A stretch of 18,287 nucleotides of DNA, from contig JBLHZD010000039.1 in the NCBI GenBank assembly GCA_047631095.1, forward strand, positions 1 to 18,287, in the 5' to 3' direction. The stretch comes from JABJJH01 sp047631095 (GTDB taxonomy: Bacteria > Pseudomonadota > Alphaproteobacteria > UBA8366 > GCA-2717185). Both the position numbers and the translations under genes were made by a program. Shown here piece by piece: positions 1-7,629 of the stretch. A model generated the notes under the pieces. The model did not search any database. It saw nothing but the letters and a program-made list of their open reading frames with translations, and had not been told where the DNA came from. The stretch's first letter is position 1. Each line of letters begins with the position of its first letter.

Positions 1-1
1 G

Positions 2-1270
2 TTCTCGACTTTGGGTTGGCCGGAAAAAACGCCAGAACTGGCGCGCTATTACCCAACCGATGTGCTTGTGACCGGGTTCGACATTATATTTTTCTGGGTC
101 GCGCGCATGATGATGCTTGGGTTGCATTTCATGGACGATGTCCCCTTTCACACGGTTTACGTCCATGCTCTGGTTCGTGATGAAAATGGGCAAAAAATGT
201 CAAAGTCCAAGGGGAACGTCATTGATCCCCTAGAGTTGATTGACCAGTTTGGCGGCGATGCCTTGCGCTTTACGCTGGCCTCTCTCGCAGCGCCAGGCCG
301 CGACATTAAACTGTCTGAAAACCGTGTCGCGGGTTCACGCAATTTTGTCACCAAATTGTGGAATGCGGCGCGTTATTGCGAAATGAATGAGTGCCGACCG
401 CAAGCCGATTTCGACCCAACTAATTGTAAACACATGCTCAATCGTTGGGTGATCAGTGAAACCGTTCGGTGCTCACGCGCTGTTACGGAAGGAGTCGACA
501 CCTATCGTTTCAATGATTGCGCGCAAAGTCTGTATCAATTTATCTGGGGTGTGTATTGCGATTGGTATCTGGAATTCTCCAAACCATTGCTAAGCGCGGA
601 CGACCCGGCGTTAACAGCAGAGACTCGTGCGACGGCGGCCTGGGTAATGGATCAGATTTTACATCTCCTGCATCCGTTTATGCCGTTTGTGTCCGAGGAA
701 TTATGGGAACAATTAGGTGACAAACGCCCGCAAGCCCTTATCACCAGCCCGTGGCCTGATTACTCAGATGATCTAATCGATGGCGCCGCTGAGACTGAAA
801 TTGGCTGGGTGGTCGATTTAATTTCAGGAATTCGGTCCGTTCGCTCTGAAATGAACGTCCCGCCATCGGCAAAAATTTCGATGATCATGTCGGGCTCAGG
901 TCCTGAGGCACAGGCGTTTGTCGCGGCTCACGATGAGTTAATCCATCGACTGGCGCGCATCAGCGACATTGTCGTCACTGAGTCTACGGAAACGCCGAAA
1001 GGCGCGGTTCAATTTGTTCATCGGGATGCAACCGTCATGCTGCCCCTGGCCGATGTTCTCGATTTGGCGCAGGAAAAGGCCCGTTTACAAAAAAGCATCG
1101 ACAAGACCGACGGTGAAATTAAAAAAATTCATAAAAAACTGCAGAATCAGCAGTTTATATCCAAAGCTCCGGAAAGCGTCGTCGAAGAACAAAATGACAG
1201 GCTCGCGGACGAGCAAGCGACTCGTGGAAAATTGACCGAAGCGCTGGAACGTCTATCCTCGATGGCTTGA
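2..1270 (+). CDS. valS: Valyl-tRNA synthetase, C-terminal part (5' end outside window)
   Basis: Class I aminoacyl-tRNA synthetase that charges tRNA-Val with valine in the cytoplasm. Only the last 422 or so codons are present. The frame is open from base 2 and the real start, with the HIGH motif, lies upstream of the window. The visible part begins with the STLGWP segment typical of ValRS. The second ATP-binding motif KMSKSKGN is at 194-217, followed by DALRFTLAS. Next come the helical anticodon-binding domain (WNAARYCEMN, then FMPFVSEELWEQL) and a charged C-terminal helical stretch of about 70 residues with an LxxEKARLQK pattern. That last part matches the coiled-coil tRNA-binding arm of bacterial ValRS. 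The gene ends in TGA and the next plus-strand gene starts 51 bp later. No frameshift is seen. Identification is firm. Confidence 0.97.
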   Translation, partial: FSTLGWPEKTPELARYYPTDVLVTGFDIIFFWVARMMMLGLHFMDDVPFHTVYVHALVRDENGQKMSKSKGNVIDPLELIDQFGGDALRFTLASLAAPGRDIKLSENRVAGSRNFVTKLWNAARYCEMNECRPQADFDPTNCKHMLNRWVISETVRCSRAVTEGVDTYRFNDCAQSLYQFIWGVYCDWYLEFSKPLLSADDPALTAETRATAAWVMDQILHLLHPFMPFVSEELWEQLGDKRPQALITSPWPDYSDDLIDGAAETEIGWVVDLISGIRSVRSEMNVPPSAKISMIMSGSGPEAQAFVAAHDELIHRLARISDIVVTESTETPKGAVQFVHRDATVMLPLADVLDLAQEKARLQKSIDKTDGEIKKIHKKLQNQQFISKAPESVVEEQNDRLADEQATRGKLTEALERLSSMA

Positions 1271-1321
1271 TTATGACGCGGACTGTTTCCACCGTCGTCC
1301 CTAACCGGAAGGTCGTATACG

Positions 1322-2257
1322 ATGAGAGCGTTTCTTGTCGACCCTGACGCTATTGGCTGCCTGACGCTTTCCGAAGCGCCAGAACCGACGCCACTGTCCA
1401 ATCAAACGGTAATTGATGTAAAGGCGATCTCACTCAATTTGGGTGAAGTAAAACGCGCCCGAAGGAGTGAAGCAGGCGTTCTGCTCGGCTGGGACGTCGC
1501 AGGCGTTGTATCGCAAGCTGCAAGAGACGGCTCCGGCCCTCGCATTGGCGCCCGTGTTGTCGGCGTTACGATGGCGGGAGGTTGGGCGGAACGTGTCGCC
1601 ATTAATTCCGACTGGATCGCACCGTTGCCAGATTCAGTTTCTTTCGCGACAGCGTCAACGTTTCCGGTGGCGGGGCTAACGGCGTTGTATGCCCTGGAAC
1701 AGGGCGGGCAGCTGTTGGGACGCCGCGTTCTCGTCACTGGCGCATCTGGCGGTGTTGGCCTGTTTGGCATTCAACTGGCGAAATTGTCCGGGGCGACCGT
1801 TACAGCTTTGGTGCGGCGCCAGGAGAATGCAGAGATTGCGACACGCGCTGGCGCCGACCATGTTGTTGTCGGTGAGGATGGAAAAGCGGCGGCTGAACAT
1901 GGCCTTTACCACTGTATCCTTGAATCCATCGGGGGAGAGGTCCTTTCCAACGCGCTACAACAACTGGCGCGCGGCGGCACTTTAGTCAGTTATGGCGTTT
2001 CCTCCGGGGACCCTGCCTCAGTTGATGTCGGTGAGTTTTTCCGCGTGGGCCGATCCCGATATTACGGCCTGTATTTGTTTACGGAATTTGGACGCCGCCC
2101 GGCGCGCGACGGCCTTCGCGTGCTTGCAGATTTATCCGCGGTCGGGAAATTGGATACGCCCATTAACGCCGAGGGCAAATTTGAAGACCTACCTCGACTT
2201 GCGGAGCGACTGTTCAATCGCGAAATCAGCGGGAAAGCCGTTATTCACGTTAATTAA
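1322..2257 (+). CDS. Zinc-independent MDR-family NAD(P)H oxidoreductase (quinone oxidoreductase-like)
   Basis: Medium-chain dehydrogenase/reductase superfamily protein of 311 residues. The N-terminal GroES-like domain (about 1-110) has the GWDVAGVV segment at 57-63 followed by GxRVVGV. The Rossmann domain carries the glycine-rich nucleotide loop GASGGVG at 140-146, a version common in NADPH-using quinone oxidoreductases and enoyl reductases. The cysteines and histidines that bind catalytic and structural zinc in alcohol dehydrogenases are absent, so a zinc-free reductase is expected. The ATG is supported by GGAAGG at 1307-1312, 9 nt upstream. It lies 51 bp after valS and its stop is only 5 bp from the stop of the convergent E1 beta gene. 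The substrate is unknown; reduction of a quinone or an activated double bond is the family-level expectation. Related cytosolic proteins act alone as soluble enzymes. Confidence 0.88.
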   Translation: MRAFLVDPDAIGCLTLSEAPEPTPLSNQTVIDVKAISLNLGEVKRARRSEAGVLLGWDVAGVVSQAARDGSGPRIGARVVGVTMAGGWAERVAINSDWIAPLPDSVSFATASTFPVAGLTALYALEQGGQLLGRRVLVTGASGGVGLFGIQLAKLSGATVTALVRRQENAEIATRAGADHVVVGEDGKAAAEHGLYHCILESIGGEVLSNALQQLARGGTLVSYGVSSGDPASVDVGEFFRVGRSRYYGLYLFTEFGRRPARDGLRVLADLSAVGKLDTPINAEGKFEDLPRLAERLFNREISGKAVIHVN

Positions 2258-2262
2258 ACAGT

Positions 2263-3222
2263 TTAAAGCATGCCCATAACTTCTTTAACACCTTCAACTA
2301 TTCTTCTCCGGTCTGGAAATACGTGATCCTCCAGTATGGGGCTATAGGGAACGGGAACCTGTAGCGCGCAAACCCGCTTTATCGGCGCTTTCAAACTGGC
2401 GAATGTATCGGGGTCCTCTGTCGCCAGGGCCGCTATTTCTGCAGAAGCGCCCGCTGTGGGACCTGCCTCATCAGCGATGAGCAATCGACCGGTCTTTTGA
2501 ACAGAGGCGCGGATTGTTGTCGTATCCAGGGGAAACAAACTGCGGGGGTCCACGACCTCAACGGAAATCCCCTCTTTTTCCAGAATTTCAGCCGCTGCAA
2601 GAGATTCGTGCACGAGCCACGCGATCGCAACAATGGTGATGTCTGTTCCAACCTGCTTAACGTCGGCCACGCCAATTGGAATCGTATAATCATCTTCAGG
2701 GACTTCGCCTTTTAGCCCCATCAGTCGGCCTGCTTCAAAGCAAATAACCGGGTTGTTGTCGCGAATGGCTGACTTCAACAAACCTTTCATGTCATAGGGC
2801 GTAGACGGCAGGATAATCTTCAATCCCGCAAGATTCATGAACATCGAATAGGGGCTTTGTGAATGTTGCGCCGCCAGCTTTCCACCGCCGCCAACAATAG
2901 CGCGAAACACGATGGGAAATTTAGCCTGCCCGCCAAACATATAGTGGATTTTTGACGCCTGATTAACGATCTGATCCATGGCGACAAACGCGAATGTCAC
3001 AATCCGCCAATTGACGATAGGCCGGTACCCGGAACCTGCAGCGCCGATGGCCATGCCAGTTACGGCGCCCTCGGCGATTGGCGTCGCGCGAATACGCTGC
3101 TCGCCAAATTCGTCAACCAGTGATGGGGCGGCGTCTGTAGACATAACGAATGTCTTGGGATCCCGTCGCATTTCCTCGACCAAGGCTTCTGTACCGGCCT
3201 CTGCGTAGGTAATTTCTCTCAT
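2263..3222 (-). CDS. 2-oxoacid dehydrogenase E1 component, beta subunit (AcoB/PdhB-like)
   Basis: Beta subunit (319 residues) of a thiamine-diphosphate-dependent E1 of the pyruvate/branched-chain 2-oxoacid/acetoin dehydrogenase group. The pyrimidine-binding domain has TPIAEG with the conserved glutamate at E51, then the AAQHSQS motif with H120. LPSTPYDMKGLL, AIRDNNPVICFE and GLKGEVPEDDY resemble acetoin dehydrogenase AcoB more than PDH. The C-terminal transketolase domain includes VEVVDPRSLFPLD and a VPVPYSPILED end. Oddly, the segment between the first strand (TFVM, 24-27) and TPIAE is short and has no recognisable GE(D/E)V motif. The start has GGAG 8 nt upstream. The gene lies 15 bp after the E1 alpha gene in the same operon. 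No E2 or E3 gene is in the window, so the exact 2-oxoacid substrate cannot be assigned. Confidence 0.93.
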   Translation of the reverse strand: MREITYAEAGTEALVEEMRRDPKTFVMSTDAAPSLVDEFGEQRIRATPIAEGAVTGMAIGAAGSGYRPIVNWRIVTFAFVAMDQIVNQASKIHYMFGGQAKFPIVFRAIVGGGGKLAAQHSQSPYSMFMNLAGLKIILPSTPYDMKGLLKSAIRDNNPVICFEAGRLMGLKGEVPEDDYTIPIGVADVKQVGTDITIVAIAWLVHESLAAAEILEKEGISVEVVDPRSLFPLDTTTIRASVQKTGRLLIADEAGPTAGASAEIAALATEDPDTFASLKAPIKRVCALQVPVPYSPILEDHVFPDRRRIVEGVKEVMGML

Positions 3223-3237
3223 TGTTTGGGCTCCAGA

Positions 3238-4206
3238 CTAACTTGCGAATACATCTTCAAGCGCCGCTTCCGGCGCCGGGAACGGACTGGCTTTCGCGAA
3301 GTCGACGGATTCCTGAACGGCGAGCAGTATTTCACGATCCATTTGTTTCCATTCCGCGTCGCTGAGTTGGCCTTGTTGACGGCCCAGATTGTCGACCATA
3401 CGCGCTATCGGGTCGTCCTTCTTCCATAAGTCGATTTCCGCCAGGGTTCTGTGTTCGACATTATCTGGACGCTCGGTATGTCCCCGCCAACGGTAGGTTT
3501 TGCACTCAATTAGCGTGGGGCCTTCACCAGCGCGCGCTCTTGCGACCGCTTCGGACGCGACCTCATAGACCGCAAGCACGTCATTACCATCTACGATGAT
3601 TCCGGGAATGCCATAACCGGCGGCCCGGGCGGCGACATCTTCATGCGCCAACGTCATGCCCGCCGGGGTATTGGCTGCGTGTAGATTGTTTTCGCAGACA
3701 TAAAGCATGGGGAGTTTCCATTTTGCCGCGATATTGAGCGATTCGTGAAAGGGGCCCGCGTTCGAGGCGCCGTCCCCAAAGAATGAAACCGCCACATGCC
3801 CTTCGCCGTCCATTTGCGCGGCCAATCCAGCGCCGGTGACAATCGGTATCCCGGCGGCGACAATGCCGTTCGCGCCAAGCATACCGATGTCAAAATCAGC
3901 GATATGCATCGAGCCCCCTTTACCTTTGCAATATCCCGTCGCCCGACCATACAACTCGGCCATCATGCGGTTCAGATCTGCGCCCTTTGCGATGCAGTGG
4001 CCATGCCCCCTGTGGGTGCTAATGATCCGATCCTCGCGCGTCAGCGCGGAACAAACACCGACGGCGACGGCTTCTTCACCGATATAGCAATGCACGACAC
4101 CGTAAATGCCGCCTTCATGGAAATCATCGGATGCGCGCTCTTCAAAACGCCGAATCGTCTGCATCAGGCGTAACATTTCACGTTGTTTTTCCGGTGACGG
4201 CTGCAT
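3238..4206 (-). CDS. 2-oxoacid dehydrogenase E1 component, alpha subunit (AcoA/PdhA-like)
   Basis: Alpha subunit (322 residues from the chosen start) that pairs with the downstream beta subunit to decarboxylate a 2-oxoacid using thiamine diphosphate. It has HRGHGH at 65-70, GKGGSMH at 95-101, and the ThDP/metal motif running from GDG (144-146) to ENN (172-174). YRWRGH (238-243) is the usual phosphorylation-loop position, here followed by T rather than S. The aromatic residue after ENN is H176 where many relatives have Y. The frame extends upstream to a GTG at 4254, adding 16 residues. I prefer the ATG at 4206 because GGAGGG (complement of 4216-4221) lies 9 nt upstream and the length then fits the family. 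It is first in a two-gene operon and is transcribed divergently from the amidohydrolase-like gene. Confidence 0.93.
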   Translation of the reverse strand: MQPSPEKQREMLRLMQTIRRFEERASDDFHEGGIYGVVHCYIGEEAVAVGVCSALTREDRIISTHRGHGHCIAKGADLNRMMAELYGRATGYCKGKGGSMHIADFDIGMLGANGIVAAGIPIVTGAGLAAQMDGEGHVAVSFFGDGASNAGPFHESLNIAAKWKLPMLYVCENNLHAANTPAGMTLAHEDVAARAAGYGIPGIIVDGNDVLAVYEVASEAVARARAGEGPTLIECKTYRWRGHTERPDNVEHRTLAEIDLWKKDDPIARMVDNLGRQQGQLSDAEWKQMDREILLAVQESVDFAKASPFPAPEAALEDVFAS

Positions 4207-4272
4207 CGCCTTTATCCCTCCGCGGATGTCAAATTCAGTGGTCGCATGATGCACATTTGACCTCGTTTTGTC

Positions 4273-4288
4273 ACGCAGCTGAATGCGT
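4273..4288. repeat. Short inverted repeat in the divergent control region between E1 alpha and amidohydrolase genes
   Basis: ACGCA (4273-4277) and TGCGT (4284-4288) form a perfect inverted repeat with a 6-base spacer. It sits in the 160 bp between the two divergent starts (4206 and 4367). Position and symmetry would suit a dimeric repressor or activator site. Five-base arms are short and can arise by chance. I could not identify convincing -35/-10 pairs in this region, so it is only a candidate operator. Confidence 0.25.
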
Positions 4289-4366
4289 CAGAAGAGACAG
4301 GTTGAAAAATCCGGCACGGACGCCAAGCTAGGCGATAGCCGATGCTAAAAATTGAAAGGCTTTACG

Positions 4367-5203
4367 ATGTTAATCGTCGATTCGCAGGTTCACATCTGGG
4401 CCGCGCACACTGAAGATAGACCTTGGCTTGCGGATGGCCCGGGGCGCGAACATCGCCCAGTTCCGTTGGGGCCAGAGGCGTTGATATCCGAGATGGATGC
4501 TGCTGGCGTTGACCGGGCAATTCTTGTGCCCCCATCCTGGGAAGGCGATTACAACGACTTGGCGATCAGAGCGGCGACGGATTACCCTGACCGGTTCGCC
4601 ATTATGGGCCGTTTTGACCTTGGCGATTCGACCAATGCCGCGCTTTTGCCCACATGGAAGCAACAAACAGGGATGCTGGGTATTAGAGTGAGTTTCCTGA
4701 TGCCCCACCAACGCCAATGGTTGGCGGATCAATCCATTGATTGGTTCTGGGCGGCGGCGGAAGCGGCGGACATTCCGTTGATGGTGTTGCCGCCGGATCA
4801 AATTCCGGCAATCGATAGAATCGCCGAACGTCATCCAAACCTACGAATGATTATCGATCATTTAGCGATGACCTCGACCCGAAAAGATGATGAAGCCTTT
4901 GCAACGGTAGAGGATCTTTACGCGCTTGCGAAGCGCCCGAATATCGCCGCAAAGACTTCGGCTTTGCCCTGCTACACGACTGAATCATACCCGTTCCCCA
5001 TGGTTCATCCTCATGTGCAACGAATTCTAGAGGCGTTTGGCCCGGATAGGGTGTTCTGGGGCACAGATTTGTCACGCCTATCCTGCGATTATCGGGAGTG
5101 CGTAACCTTGTTCACTGAGGAAATGCCCTTCCTGTCGGGTGCGGTGCAGGAGAAGGTTATGGGAACCGGAATCTGCGATTGGCTCGGTTGGCGGTATTCG
5201 TAA
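4367..5203 (+). CDS. Amidohydrolase-fold (COG3618/Amidohydro_2) TIM-barrel hydrolase, probably with altered metal site
   Basis: Protein of 278 residues of the amidohydrolase-related family that includes 2-pyrone-4,6-dicarboxylate lactonase and L-fuconolactonase. Family marks are the first strand IVDSQVHIW (3-11), AGVDRAILVPPS (46-57), DRFAIMGRFDL, RIAERHPNLRMIIDHLA (151-167), NIAAKTSALPCYT (192-204) and VFWGTDLSR (229-237), which carries the conserved aspartate D234. The first strand has Q7-V-H9 where metal-dependent members have HxH, and the strand-5 position (PLMVLPP) lacks a histidine. A frame-matching TTG exists at 4352, but ATG 4367 is preferred because GAAAGG at 4354-4359 is 7 nt upstream. 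Transcription is divergent from the E1 operon, suggesting shared control and perhaps a shared catabolic route. A lactone or cyclic ester substrate is plausible; decarboxylase activity is an alternative. Confidence 0.85.
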   Translation: MLIVDSQVHIWAAHTEDRPWLADGPGREHRPVPLGPEALISEMDAAGVDRAILVPPSWEGDYNDLAIRAATDYPDRFAIMGRFDLGDSTNAALLPTWKQQTGMLGIRVSFLMPHQRQWLADQSIDWFWAAAEAADIPLMVLPPDQIPAIDRIAERHPNLRMIIDHLAMTSTRKDDEAFATVEDLYALAKRPNIAAKTSALPCYTTESYPFPMVHPHVQRILEAFGPDRVFWGTDLSRLSCDYRECVTLFTEEMPFLSGAVQEKVMGTGICDWLGWRYS

Positions 5204-5266
5204 CTTGAGGGAGCATTCGAAACCGTTGAATTTCATGAAGTTGAAGCGCTTTTCCCGAGGTGGGAT

Positions 5267-6856
5267 TTGACGGCAGCCGTCTCCCGCGCGCAGGACTTGT
5301 TCGACGCAGGCGATATCGAGCGCGCCGTTGCTGGCTTTAAGGATGCGTTGGAACAGGCGCCGACCGATCTGCAAGCAGCGAAAGGGCTGGGCCACGCCCT
5401 GGATGCGCTACGCCATTTTGACGATGCTTTTGACGCCTGGACTATCGCAGAGGCGATCAGCCCCGGCGATGTTATATCCCGATATGCCCTAGCGGAGGCA
5501 TGGCAACGGCGGGGGGATGTCGTCCAGGCGCGGCGATTGTTTATGGCGCTTTGCGCTGACTATCCGGGAAATTATTCCGCTCAAACAATGGCGCTGATGT
5601 CTTTGTTATATAACGATAATGGACTTAATTCAGAGCTTATCGACATTCAAAAAACCTGGGGCGGCCTTCGCGTGCCAGCGCGGGATGCGGTCTACGCCGA
5701 ATACGCTGGCGCAACGGCGCCGGAGCGACCGCTCCGCATTGGGTTTGTTTCGTCCGGTTTTCGCGCCCATTCAGTGGGGTTTAATATACTGCCGGTGATC
5801 CTGGGGTTGGATCGTCGTAATTTCTCGACGTATTGCTATGCGCAACTTCGCGCTCCGGATAATGTTAGCGCAATGTTTCAGGACCGAAGCGACTATTGGC
5901 GTGACATAACGGGCCTCAATGATCAGCAAGCCGCTGCGGTGATCCATGGCGACAAAATCGACATTCTGGTCTTGCTGGCCGGCCATGCGGATGAAAACCG
6001 CCCCTTTATTGCTCGGTTTCGACCCGCGCCAGTCCAAATAAGTCACCACGATATTTGCACCAGCGCAATGCCGGAAATGGATTACTGGATCGGCGACCCT
6101 ATTGTCTCGCCACGGGGTGAGGCCGAATATTTTTCAGAGCGGGTATTGCGAATACCAAATTTCACAGTTCAACCGATCCCCGCGGAAACGCCGGTCCCGG
6201 TTAGCCCACCGTCTCAGGACAAAGGGTTCATCACATTTGGATCCTTCAACGCGCCCCAAAAGATAACGCCAAAAGTAATTGAAATATGGTCGAAAATACT
6301 AATTGAAGTCCCCGACTCACGGTTGATTTTAAAATACTTTGACGCCTTCACCGAAAAGGCGACCAGGCAACGTCTTCTTGATTTATTTGGTGCACAAGGC
6401 GTCGAGGCCGCTCGACTTGAGTTTCTCTCGCCTTCAGAATCGCGCGCGGCCCATTTGAGCGCTTATGCGCGCGTTGACATAGCGCTGGATCCATTCCCGT
6501 TCGGCGGCGCAACCACTACGTTTGAAGCGCTCTTAATGGGGATTCCGGTGATTTCGTTGCTGGACGAGCGTTTTACCGGTTGGTGCGGCGCCGCGACGCT
6601 GGAATCCGTCGGATTGTCCCTATGCGTCGCGCAAGACGAATCCGATTACATCAACCGCGCTGCCGTGCTGGCGCAGGATGTTCAAGGCTTGGCGGCTCTT
6701 CGGCGATCGCTGCCGACATTGGTTCGTCGTTCCGGCGTATGCGATATGAAGGGCCATGTTCGTAACCTTCAGCGGGTTTATCGCGCCGTCTGGCGTCGAT
6801 ACTGCGCGTCTCACGCTGCGACGGGTTCGGAAATTTCGCACCATACAGGCGTATGA
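5267..6856 (+). CDS. TPR-containing GT41 glycosyltransferase (SPINDLY / O-GlcNAc transferase-like)
   Basis: Protein of 529 residues with about two to three degenerate TPR helix pairs at the N-terminus (4-100; for example AGDIERAVAGFKDALEQAP). A C-terminal GT41 catalytic region covers about 155-510. Catalytic marks are RIGFVSSGFRAHSVG (157-171, with H168), the LLAGHADENRP segment (236-246), RPAPVQIS, the FGSFNAPQKITP strand (K332 at the lysine position that contacts UDP in OGT) and DIALDPFPFGGATTTFEALLMGIPVI (404-429), which forms the nucleotide-sugar pocket. Family members transfer a sugar (GlcNAc in OGT, fucose in plant SPY) to Ser/Thr of proteins; the acceptor here is unknown. The start is TTG with GAGG (5257-5260) six bases upstream, and I found no in-frame ATG or GTG before it. 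Its 3' end overlaps convergent xthA by 46 bp. No sugar-synthesis genes are nearby. Confidence 0.88.
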   Translation: MTAAVSRAQDLFDAGDIERAVAGFKDALEQAPTDLQAAKGLGHALDALRHFDDAFDAWTIAEAISPGDVISRYALAEAWQRRGDVVQARRLFMALCADYPGNYSAQTMALMSLLYNDNGLNSELIDIQKTWGGLRVPARDAVYAEYAGATAPERPLRIGFVSSGFRAHSVGFNILPVILGLDRRNFSTYCYAQLRAPDNVSAMFQDRSDYWRDITGLNDQQAAAVIHGDKIDILVLLAGHADENRPFIARFRPAPVQISHHDICTSAMPEMDYWIGDPIVSPRGEAEYFSERVLRIPNFTVQPIPAETPVPVSPPSQDKGFITFGSFNAPQKITPKVIEIWSKILIEVPDSRLILKYFDAFTEKATRQRLLDLFGAQGVEAARLEFLSPSESRAAHLSAYARVDIALDPFPFGGATTTFEALLMGIPVISLLDERFTGWCGAATLESVGLSLCVAQDESDYINRAAVLAQDVQGLAALRRSLPTLVRRSGVCDMKGHVRNLQRVYRAVWRRYCASHAATGSEISHHTGV

Positions 6857-7596
6857 TCGGACGGGCGCTCTCCTTTGCGGGGCTCCCTGTCTATTTCGCA
6901 GGCGACCAAACGATCTGCGGCGGCGGGGGACAATAACAGGTGGTCAATCCGCACGCCTTCATTGCGGGGCCAGCGACCAGCCTGATAATCCCAAAAACTA
7001 TAAGCGCCAATTTCTGCGTGTAAGGCGCGCCAGGATTCTGTGAGGCCCATATTCAGGATCTTCCGGAACCTGTGGCGGCTTTCGGGACGGCATAGCGCGT
7101 CATTCGCCCAACCGGTTGGATCGTATACATCATCGTCATTTGGCACGACGTTGTAATCTCCACCCAAAACGAAGGGTTGCTCGCTTGGTAAGAGTGTTTC
7201 GTCGATATGGCGCGCCAATCGGTCCATCCAGTCGAGCTTATACGTGAATTTTTCCGTATCCACGGGATTGCCGTTCGGAAGATAGATTGACGCAACGCGC
7301 AAACCTGAAATCGTCGCCTCGATATAGCGGGCCTGTTCATCCGTATCGTCGCCGGGCAGGCCCATCGTCACATCATCTATTGGCGATTTGGCGAGTATTG
7401 CAACGCCGTTATAGCTCTTCTGCCCGTGAACGGCGATATTGTAGCCTCTTTCTTCGATCTCCATCGCCGGAAAGTCTTCCGAAACGGTTTTGATCTCCTG
7501 AAGCAGGGCGATATCGGGTGCGAACACGTCGAGCCATTCGAGAACACGGGGCAGGCGCGCCTTGATCGAATTGACATTAAATGTCGCGATTTTCAT
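6811..7596 (-). CDS. xthA: Exodeoxyribonuclease III / AP endonuclease
   Basis: Exonuclease III-family protein of 261 residues, an apurinic endonuclease and 3'-repair enzyme in base-excision repair. Conserved endonuclease/exonuclease/phosphatase-fold residues are visible. FNVNSIKAR has N7, LLQEIK the metal-binding E34, YLPNGN Y105, GGDYNVVP D147 and N149, GVRIDHLLLSP D218, and PSDHTPVW D247 and the catalytic H248. The frame continues upstream to 7620. I chose the ATG at 7596 because GGAAG lies 6 nt upstream and MKIATFNVNS is the usual beginning of the family. It is the second gene of the erpA-xthA operon, 33 bp after erpA. Its last 46 bp overlap the end of the convergent glycosyltransferase gene. 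Confidence 0.95.
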   Translation of the reverse strand: MKIATFNVNSIKARLPRVLEWLDVFAPDIALLQEIKTVSEDFPAMEIEERGYNIAVHGQKSYNGVAILAKSPIDDVTMGLPGDDTDEQARYIEATISGLRVASIYLPNGNPVDTEKFTYKLDWMDRLARHIDETLLPSEQPFVLGGDYNVVPNDDDVYDPTGWANDALCRPESRHRFRKILNMGLTESWRALHAEIGAYSFWDYQAGRWPRNEGVRIDHLLLSPAAADRLVACEIDREPRKGERPSDHTPVWCEISEPVAA

Positions 7597-7629
7597 TGAA
7601 GACTTCCGAGTAGCGGACAATTAGGGCGG

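Noticed and set aside
2263..4206. A full pyruvate or acetoin dehydrogenase operon
   Set aside because: Only E1 subunits are present; no E2, E3 or lipoyl domain is found in the window on either strand.
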